Assembly (NCBI GenBank): GCA_003354225.1 | Contig: PIVH01000152.1 | Coordinates: 1 to 7,456 of the forward strand | Reading direction: 5' to 3' | DNA: 7,456 nucleotides | Origin: Globobulimina sp. | Lineage: Eukaryota; Foraminifera; Rotaliida | Shown here: positions 1 through 6,270 of the stretch, in pieces | Layout of the letters: each line of letters starts with the position of its first letter | How positions within the stretch are numbered: position 1 is the stretch's first letter | Position numbers and translations under genes: made by a program | Notes under the pieces: model-generated | Seen by the model: the letters and a program-made list of their open reading frames with translations, nothing else | Told to the model about the DNA's origin: nothing | Database searches by the model: none

Positions 1-214
1 TTATTTGGTATTTATGCAATAAAATAGAAAACGTTTTTATTTTATTTCATTGTTATACAATAAAGTTAGTTTTACAGTATACAAATAAAACTTGTTTATA
101 GGCGTTGTTTTCGATAAAATATAATTTATACAGACGCACAATCTAATTTGGTAAATGGTAATTTGAGTCGTTGACATTAAAGCACAAATATTGAATCCAT
201 GACGTACGTATGTA
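1..214. other. AT-rich flank, probable 3' UTR of the membrane-protein gene
   Basis: No convincing gene is seen here. The stretch lies just downstream of the minus-strand stop codon at 215-217. On the minus strand, AATAAA polyadenylation-like hexamers lie at about 41-46 and 36-41, at a sensible distance for a 3' end. AATAAA also occurs on the plus strand at about 18-23 and 59-64, so base composition alone could explain them. A minus-strand open frame across 37-225 has no family resemblance and reads like non-coding AT-rich sequence. Confidence 0.45.
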
Positions 215-1111
215 TTAACTATCAAATCCCTGAAATGCTAACTCTTCTTCTTGTTGTTCATCGTTATGTGCACTTCCTAAACTATCGCGATTATCATTAA
301 CACGTAAATAATTTTGTTCAATCATTTCTGTCTTTCCATGGCCGCGGCCACAATCCATATATTCCATAACAAGTCCACAAAGCAATGTGATTGCTACCAT
401 TAAATGAAAAGTTGCAGACAATCTAAATAACATAAAAGAAGAATCCTCGAATACCGATAACATAATTGCAGGCACATCTGGTTGTACTGTATAGCTGTCC
501 ACTTGCTGTATTCCTACAAATATGTAATATAAATACATTTGGAGCCAAAATCCAATCGCTTATTATATTATTTGTATATATATATTCGTGCAGACAAAAC
601 CAGGTCAGATCAGATCAGAAATATTTGCTTTAATATGCATATATTATATACAAACCTGCTGATGCAATAAATAAATATTCTGCTATTTTATATAGGTTTT
701 TGAATCTGATTTGATCGCAACAACTTAAACGTAAACCACAATATAAAGCTGATAATATTATGTGTGCTGCACCAAAACAAATCACATAATCTCTGTCTTC
801 CAATAAATAACCAATATCTTCAAATGTGGAATATATTCCAATAGAAAAGTCACTGGACGGAAATTGATTTCGTATCTTTTTGTTTAATCCCATCTGAATG
901 CTGTATCGGCCCTTTTGGTGAATACAAAATTGAATATTAATTCAATGTTAATTTTATAATAAATATTTTTAGATAAATAGCATACCATAAACCAACGATT
1001 TTGAATCAATCCAAAAATTGTTGGACCAAGCAATGCAATAAACATTACTGCAGTATGAGTGCGTAATATCTTTTTTGCAATTGGCTGTGAATTGAACTGT
1101 GCAACATGCAT
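215..1111 (-). CDS. Uncharacterised multi-pass membrane protein, 226 aa, three exons
   Basis: I do not recognise the family. Spliced model, minus strand: exon 1 1111-986, exon 2 911-656, exon 3 513-215. The lengths sum to 227 codons including the TAA stop, and both junctions keep frame (phase 0, then phase 1 restoring Gly128). The start ATG at 1111 sits in an A-rich context. Hydrophobic stretches lie at about residues 19-37, 83-103, 115-128 and 156-177, so three or four membrane helices are likely. The C-terminal 45 residues are polar, with an acidic DEQQEEE patch, and probably face the cytosol. Two segments share the spaced pattern FED, then His, then CGL: residues 72-102 and 149-175. This suggests an internal repeat. 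No signal peptide is obvious; the first helix may act as a signal anchor. If intron 2 were retained, the protein would end a few residues after residue 127 with a hydrophobic tail. Gene existence is fairly sure, function unknown. Confidence 0.7.
514..655 (-). other. Intron 2 of the membrane-protein gene (142 nt)
   Basis: The donor is GTTTGT and the acceptor TATTTGTAG. It is phase 1: G at 656 joins GA at 513-512 to give Gly128. The same GTTTGT donor is used by the peptidase intron at 7065, where protein homology fixes the junction. That supports this choice. Confidence 0.65.
605..619 (+). repeat. Three tandem TCAGA pentamers
   Basis: The sequence reads TCAGA three times in a row inside intron 2 of the membrane-protein gene. 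On the transcribed minus strand this is TCTGA three times. It is too short to be a classical satellite. A role as a branch-point or splicing-enhancer cluster is only a guess. Confidence 0.6.
912..985 (-). other. Intron 1 of the membrane-protein gene (74 nt)
   Basis: The donor is GTATGC after the codon for Met42 and the acceptor is CCAAAAG before GGC CGA TAC. It is phase 0. The exon 1 frame can be read on into the intron, but joining at these sites links two hydrophobic-protein frames with no stop. Confidence 0.65.
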
Positions 1112-1336
1112 TTTTTCCTATGGATGCTGTAGTGTTTGCTTTGAAAAACTTGTGCGTTTCATCAACATGAAGATGGATTTACAAACTAAAGAGAAAGTTG
1201 CCACCGTGTGTGCGAAATAATTCGAAAGTTTCCGTGTCGTTTCAAATTATTAATATTCTAAAGTATATTAAATATGACGTATTGTATTATTTTACGTATT
1301 TTTAAAGAAAAAAAAAGAATAAGAACTGTTTCTCGT
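1112..1336. other. Intergenic region between two minus-strand genes
   Basis: These 225 bases hold the 5' flank of the membrane-protein gene and the 3' flank of the orphan gene. The sequence is AT-rich, with an A tract at about 1306-1316. On the minus strand a short upstream frame (ATG at about 1170, 16 codons) ends about 14 nt before the membrane-protein start codon, so it could act as an upstream ORF. A 17-codon plus-strand frame at about 1168-1221 has no support. No RNA gene or repeat was seen. Confidence 0.4.
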
Positions 1337-2274
1337 TCAAGAACCACAACAAATTTTTAAATGGACAGAATGATTTACTTCATCAACATCAATAATTTTA
1401 AAACCTTCATAAAACACATGATCTCCAACCAATTTAATCCTTTGACATTCCACATGTTCCGCTTTTTCATGCACATTGTCTTTATCATCCCACAAATTGG
1501 CACATATCATTTGTTTAAGATAATGCGGGATATTCATATTATTTTTTATTTCAACCCGATTTCGAATATATCCAAAAGTCAACTTTTCATGTTCTATTTT
1601 CACCGCATCAAATTCAACCAATTTACCACCATTTTCAAGAAATACACGCAATGTCTCATCATACTCTGCCAATGTAAAAATAGTAGTAAAATATCCATGT
1701 TCATGGCGGGCTAATTTATGTTCAATTTTTAAGCCTAATTTCTCGAACTGATATTCTATTGGCTTCATTGCCCAATTTGGAGCGCCGCGATCATCAAACT
1801 TCAACTCAATATTTTTCCAATGACTGAGCGGGATGAGATTATCAGAAATATAGCCAAATGTATCCGTAATTGCGCCGCTATAAAATCCAGATCTAATTAC
1901 CTCGATCTCGGCAACAGTTAAATTTTCTTTATAACACGTTTCCAAGAATTGGAATACATCTCTCACGGTGAATGGACCTGTTTTAGTCATACTTTTCTCT
2001 AACATTACATCAGAAAATCGAGTGGTATGAAATTGTAATGAAAATTTATATTCTGCATTGTTATCACTTCCAAATGCGACTCCATTCCAAACTGAGTCTT
2101 GAATTTCAACAAATGCATTGCTATCAGAGTTCCAACAACGGCGTTCATTTAAATCTCTCCGCATATCCCAACCACAAATGGGACTTTGGCGGTTATTTAT
2201 AAATTTGTCGACTTGGTTTGCCAAACTGTTTGCGGCAAATGGACATGTTGTTAATTCCTCTGTTACCGGTTCAT
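1337..2274 (-). CDS. Unrecognised soluble protein, about 298 aa, 5' end uncertain
   Basis: I do not recognise this protein. A frame of nearly 300 codons ends at TGA (1339-1337), and its mixed, non-repetitive composition reads as real coding sequence. It is rich in Asp, Glu, Lys and aromatic residues, has several Cys and His, and has no membrane segment or low-complexity run. The open frame extends upstream to 2296, where a TAA closes it, without any ATG. The first in-frame ATG is at 2164, after clearly protein-like sequence. One way to supply an earlier start is a small 5' exon: ATG AAC CG at 2274-2267, a 41-nt intron with donor GTAACA and acceptor AAACAG (2266-2226), then continuation in frame from 2225. 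That intron is shorter than the others here, so this model is tentative. Alternatives are a start at 2164, an unseen upstream exon, or a decayed 5' end. The gene is divergent from the RecQ gene, about 100 bases away. Confidence 0.55.
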
Positions 2275-2370
2275 TAAATAATGGAACAATGGCTATTTAT
2301 TTCATCGATATTTGTTGCTGATAATATGAATTTTTTAAAAAACATCATACGGTTTATTTCGTTTTACACC
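2275..2370. promoter_or_regulatory. Short divergent intergenic region, possible shared promoter
   Basis: About 96 bases separate the proposed start of the orphan gene (minus strand) from the RecQ start (plus strand). It must hold the 5' leaders and core promoters of both, unless they lie within neighbouring transcribed sequence. The plus-strand frame of RecQ is open back to an ATG at 2281 and another at 2326. The ATG at 2371 is preferred because it lies in ACACCATGG, a strong eukaryotic start context, and opens the coiled-coil region expected of RECQ1-type proteins. No TATA element can be assigned with confidence in such AT-rich DNA. Confidence 0.35.
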
Positions 2371-5300
2371 ATGGCTGAGGAAGCTGCAGCGATGAAAGGA
2401 CACTTAAAAGATTTACAAAAATCATTAGATCAAATTGACGACGATAACAAAGTGATTGATGTCCAAATAGAATCACTTCAAAATCAAAAAGAAGACTTAG
2501 AACAACAAAGAGTTCAAATTCTAACCCAAATGCAATCATTAATCAACTCTCAAAATAACAAGCACGGCCAAACAAATCGTAAGAACCGCAATAATACCAA
2601 CAATTATAATACTTCTCCACAAAATAGCTTACGAATGGTTCAATTTTGCGGGGAATTTAAATGGGACAAAGCAGTGCAACATTCTCTTGTAAATACATTC
2701 AAATTGCAATCATTTCGAAAAATGCAACGGGAAATAATCAATTGTACATTGAAAAAGAAGGATTGTTTTGTCATATTGCCCTCTGGCGGCGGCAAATCAG
2801 TATGCTATCAATTACCGGCTACATTGCCTAAGCCGTACACCAACAAAGGCATCACATTGGTCGTTTCGCCATTGGTCGCATTGATGATCGATCAATGTTA
2901 TCAATTGAATAAAATTGGAATAAGTTCAGTTTCAAAATGTGTTCCCAGAAATTTCAAAAAAAATAATTGTGTTAATTCTGAAAATAAATAAAAAACAGAG
3001 GCTGGCTCCTTACATGGAACTGATAATTCGCGCACAGAACATAGTGAAATATACAATGATTTGGAAAGCACAAAGAATGGAAGAGATCCGACCTTTAAAT
3101 TAATATATGTCACACCTGAAAAAGTAGCAAAATCGAAGAAGTTGCATAATAAATTGGAGATTGCATACAATAATGATAAATTTGATCGAATTGTGGTGGA
3201 CGAAGCGCATTGTTGCAGTCAATGGGGTCATGATTTTCGAACTTCATATAAGAACTTGAATTTATTGCGTAGACAGTATAAAAATGTACCAATATTTGCC
3301 TGCACTGCAACTGCCACCGACGAAGTATTGAAAGATACCATGAAAATATTAAGTTATATATCCTTGCACTTATATCACTAACTCGGCATTGCTCGTCGCC
3401 ATCTTTTGTAACACAAAAATGTTAGAAAACGTTCTGACGTTGAAAAATTTCAGACATTTAATGGTGACGAACAAACATTAATGTACAGAAGTAATGAAAT
3501 ACAAAAATACAAAATTATGACAGGGATGAAAGACGCAGTGATATTCCGCGGGTCGTTCAACAGACCAAATCTGCACTACTCAGTCCGTCCGAAACCCGCC
3601 ACCAAAAAAGATTCCTTATCCCAAATCCTTAAAATAATAAACGAAGAATTCCGCGACGAAAGCGGCATCGTATACGCCTTAAAAATCAAAGATTGTGTCG
3701 AGATCTTTGAGTATTTGAAAGAAAACGGCGTCTCATGTTTGCCGTATCACGGTGACATCAGCAACGACTTACGGGACAAAACGCAGACCAAATGGTTGGA
3801 GGATAAGTGCCAAGTCGTGATTGCGACCCTGGCCTTTGGATTAGGCATAAACAAAGCCGATGTGTCCTTTGTTATTCATTACACCATATCCCAATCGATC
3901 CAGAATTACTATCAAGAATCAGGCCGTGCGGGGCGTGACGGCGCGACATCAAATTGCATCTTACTCTATAAACCGAGTGATTGTTTCAGTCACATTGCTC
4001 CTATGATTGCACAGAAAACCGATGCACAAAAACTATTGAAACCCATCATGGAATACGCCCATAATATGGACAAATGCAGAAGGAATCTGATGGCCAAATC
4101 TTTCAATGAGGAAAAGAATATTACTTCTGACATCTGTGCAGGTGCTATTTCTATTTGTTTATCATTTTTGTATGTTAAAAATGATGTTTTTTTTTATGTG
4201 ACAGGCGTTTGTGATGTGTGTGATGGAGGGAATGCGGACGAATATCAGCGACGGGATATCACGGATGACGCGGTGTTGATTAATAAGATTGTGAGCAAAA
4301 CGGGAAAGAGCACACTGTCCATGGCGCAGTTAGTCGATGTATGGCGAGGTAGTTCGTCGAGTGTGCTGGGAAAGAGTTTGATTTCCGAGCTGCGCATTGA
4401 AAAGATGAAAAGCAGTCGTCTTAGCAAAGCAGAATGCGAATATATCATCGGTGGCTTGTTTGTGATGAGTTATCTGAACATTGATACGCGATTCACAACG
4501 TACCAGGCGGTGTGCGTCATTGTGGCGGGACAGCGAGCATTCACATTGACGGATATGTATAGAAAGAATAAGGAGATTAAGGTGATGATAAATTTGCCGG
4601 TGTTGGGGAAAAGGAAGCGAAGTAAATTGAACTCTGGGCGTAAAAAAATGCGATCAAAGAGTGCGATAAACAGTAATTGTAATAATAATAATAATAAGTT
4701 ATCGTCACAATCAGCGTCGAACTCGAATGGATGGATGAATGTGAGACGGGGCAAAAATGTGAAAGGGGTAAACACCGAACCAAATAAGAAAAGAGGGAGG
4801 AAAAGAAAACGCGAACAAGTGTTGAATTTGTGCAGCGATGATGACGATGACAGTGATGTTGAGCTGTACGTAGAAGTTAAGTCAAATAGAAATAAAAAGC
4901 AATCATTAAATACCTCCAAATGGGAGTTAAGGTATTGTTTTCTTTCATGTTTTATGCATATAAAATCTTAATTATTTACTTTAAGTGATGATGACGACGA
5001 ATCGTTTACATTTGATTTTGACGCTGATTGCAAGAAAGAGAAGAAAGTGAAAGTGAAAAAGAGTAAAAAAAAGAAAAGAAAGAAAAAGAGATTAAGCGAC
5101 GTTGATGAATGTGAAACAGAAACGGAAGCACCAAAAAGAAAAAGAAGAAAATTAACAAATAAAAAGCGAAAAACAAACAAAAAACCAGAAGCGAATAATA
5201 CTAATTCTAATAATAATATTTGTGAAATTGCGGTACCTGAAAAATATGCAGATAATAGTTTGGAATATAAAATGTTTTCAGAGTTACATAGTTGGAATCG

Positions 5301-6186
5301 ACTGAAAAATAAAGCATTGCCTAATGACGATATCGCCCGATTACTGGATAATTTGTCTCATGTTTTGAGTGAGGAACAGCTAGAAATTGAGCGAATAATT
5401 GGGATGAATAAATGGAGGAAGTTTGGCAAGGACTTATTGAGAGAAATTAAAAGAGTGCGTGCCGAATATAACAATAATATGCATCACAAGCAGCAAAATA
5501 ATAATCACAGTCAAAACGCATCGGTTATTCACAACAATAGTCCAAATTCTGCGCCTGCTCAAAATGATAAACACGCAGCAAATCACTCGAATAATATTGC
5601 ACAGACAACAACGAATAATACTAATAATTGGAACAGGATACAAAATAATAATGTTTATATTGACAATTCCGAAGCAAATAATAATATAAATCACAATGAG
5701 AATGGGAATAAAAAACAAAGGGTGATAACACAGATTAAAATTGCAGAAAGTTTAAGGAATAGGAATGCCAAATCTCCATCGTTAACCTCCTCATTTTGCC
5801 CTGCTTCGCTGGTAAATAATAATAATAATAAAACTGCACCAATTTCAATTGCCAGACAAAGAAGAAATTCTGCACCAAAGCAACAGGTAAATAATGGCAA
5901 TAAGAACAAGGGAAACAATAAAAGGGGTTCGCGAATCATTCATAATTCAGCATTGCATAAGAAATTATTGTCAACAACCTCATCATCGTCAGCTTTGAAT
6001 AATGATTTGAATGATAATGGGAATTGCAATGGATTTGAATACCCAGATTCGTCAGATATGGAGGATAATATTTCAACGCCTCGATCATCGACAGTCGACG
6101 AGTCGCCATTGTTCATCCGACAAAGGCAAGAAAATAAGAGATCTGCATCAAGTCGTTCAGCAAAACTCAAACTGAATTTTCAATGA
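2371..6186 (+). CDS. RECQL: RECQ1-type ATP-dependent 3'-5' DNA helicase with HRDC-like domain and Asn-rich tail, 1150 aa, five exons
   Basis: RecQ helicases unwind forks, D-loops and recombination intermediates in the nucleus. Exons: 2371-2923, 2999-3352, 3524-4141, 4205-4931, 4986-6186; the total is 1151 codons including TGA. In order: a coiled coil at about 1-62; motif 0 around FRKMQ (115-119); Walker A GGGKS (139-143); DEAH box with the RecQ aromatic-rich loop HCCSQWGHDFR (252-265); motif III TATAT (287-291); SFNRPN linker (313-318); motif IV around 350-354; motifs V and VI through GFG-like AFGLGI and QESGRAGRDG (406-442). Zinc ligands are Cys487, 507, 511 and 514. A winged-helix RQC region follows to about 625. 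The tail has basic and acidic patches with nuclear-localisation-like clusters, an HRDC-like domain near 842-910 and an Asn-rich end. The coiled coil plus the core wording (for example KLIYVTPEK) point to the RECQ1 (RECQL) branch. Human RECQ1 is about 650 residues and lacks the tail. Family call is firm; the subfamily is an inference. Confidence 0.9.
2924..2998 (+). other. RECQL: Intron 1 of the RecQ gene (75 nt)
   Basis: The preferred junction is donor GTTCAG at 2924 and acceptor AAACAG ending at 2998. It is phase 1 and restores Lys185. The joined protein reads GIKAGSL, which matches the length and spacing of RECQ1 proteins after motif Ia. A second choice (donor GTTTCA at 2929, acceptor CAGAG ending at 3000, phase 0) would give GISSAGSL, one residue longer. 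Stops in the reading frame between the exons show that an intron must exist. Confidence 0.7.
3353..3523 (+). other. RECQL: Intron 2 of the RecQ gene (171 nt)
   Basis: Donor GTTATA follows MKIL, and acceptor ATGACAG precedes GG ATG AAA GAC. It is phase 1 and restores Arg303. With this junction, ten residues separate KIL from SFNRPN, as in RECQ1 proteins known to me. It is the longest intron in the window and contains several ATG triplets and an internal TTTCAG at 3448-3453. Confidence 0.75.
4142..4204 (+). other. RECQL: Intron 3 of the RecQ gene, 63 nt, stop-free and a multiple of three
   Basis: Donor GTGCTA at 4142 and acceptor GTGACAG ending at 4204 join Cys507-Ala508 to Gly509-Val-Cys511. 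The spliced product has Cys-x3-Cys-x2-Cys, the expected RecQ zinc ligand spacing. The intron has no in-frame stop, so an unspliced message stays open and would add 21 mostly hydrophobic residues. Confidence 0.8.
4681..4697 (+). repeat. RECQL: AAT trinucleotide run in the RecQ coding exon
   Basis: Five and two-thirds AAT units encode a short Asn run after the winged-helix region. It lies in exon 4 and could vary in length between individuals by slippage without changing frame. Confidence 0.8.
4932..4985 (+). other. RECQL: Intron 4 of the RecQ gene (54 nt)
   Basis: Donor GTATTG at 4932 and acceptor ACTTTAAG ending at 4985. It is phase 2 and restores Ser751 ahead of DDDDES. Unspliced, the frame ends at TAA (4969-4971) and would truncate the protein before the HRDC-like domain. 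The joined frame runs without interruption to 6186. Confidence 0.75.
5041..5195 (+). repeat. RECQL: Lys/Arg-rich tracts encoding nuclear-localisation-like clusters
   Basis: A purine-rich stretch encodes runs such as KKSKKKKRKKKR and PKRKRRK, separated by an acidic segment. Clusters of this kind usually serve as nuclear import signals or bind nucleic acid. An earlier cluster, KKRGRKRKR, lies in exon 4 at about 4787-4813. Confidence 0.7.
5257..5466 (+). other. RECQL: HRDC-like domain coding segment within RecQ
   Basis: Residues about 842-910 show the HRDC layout: a first helix with SELHSWNRLKNK, the ALPNDDIARLL element, then the LSEEQLEIERIIGM turn and NKWRKFGKDLLREI. The Ile-Ile-Gly, then Lys and Phe-Gly pattern, is the usual HRDC signature (family knowledge). 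HRDC domains bind nucleic acid or protein partners in RecQ and RNase D proteins. It is flanked by Lys/Arg-rich sequence and by the Asn-rich tail. Identification is by eye. Confidence 0.65.
5467..6180 (+). repeat. RECQL: Asn-rich, low-complexity C-terminal tail of RecQ
   Basis: Codons AAT and AAC recur throughout, with an AAT microsatellite at about 5815-5830. The translation is mostly Asn, Ser, Gln, Lys and His with no fold visible, so it is probably disordered. A Ser/Thr-Pro and Ser-rich acidic stretch near 6043-6111 (DSSDMEDN and following) could be a phosphorylation region. The frame stays open for more than 230 codons despite the skewed composition, which supports its being translated. 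Confidence 0.7.
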
Positions 6187-6270
6187 ATGTGACATGTTTA
6201 AACTGTATTACGATGACTTTTCTTTTTTTTATTCATGTTTTACGATTTTAATTTGGTAAATTAATTATTC
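6187..6270. other. Short gap between RecQ and the peptidase gene
   Basis: Only 84 bases lie between the RecQ TGA and the peptidase ATG. The sequence holds a T tract at about 6222-6231 and a nine-codon upstream frame (ATG at about 6235). It must contain the RecQ 3' end and the peptidase promoter or leader. I see no clear AATAAA on the plus strand. Confidence 0.4.

Noticed and set aside
37-225. Minus-strand frame of 62 codons next to the membrane-protein gene
   Set aside because: AT-rich with no domain, lying where the 3' UTR is expected. Chance open frame is the simpler reading.
1361-1714. Plus-strand frame of 117 codons antisense to the orphan gene
   Set aside because: It is rich in Ile, Phe and Met, as expected of the reverse complement of a Lys/Asn/Glu-rich gene, and has no family resemblance.
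2281-2370. Earlier RecQ starts at ATG 2281 and ATG 2326
   Set aside because: The frame is open, but the added residues are hydrophobic and unlike RECQ1 N-termini, while the ATG at 2371 has a strong start context.
2971-3000. RecQ as a broken pseudogene, because the frame stops near 2989 and again near 3379
   Set aside because: Each stop lies inside a segment with GT-AG ends, and removing the segments restores a continuous frame with all helicase motifs intact.
3454-3523. Alternative RecQ acceptor at TTTCAG (3448-3453) that would add about 23 residues before MKDAVIF
   Set aside because: The donor at 3353 is phase 1, while this exon would need phase 0. Joining them gives an early stop, and the shorter exon matches the usual RecQ spacing.
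4470-4919. Minus-strand frame of 149 codons, rich in Leu, Phe and Ser, resembling a membrane protein
   Set aside because: It is the reverse complement of the Lys/Arg/Asn-rich RecQ tail. The hydrophobic look comes from that composition. The same holds for frames at 4968-5180, 5434-5718 and 5691-5939.
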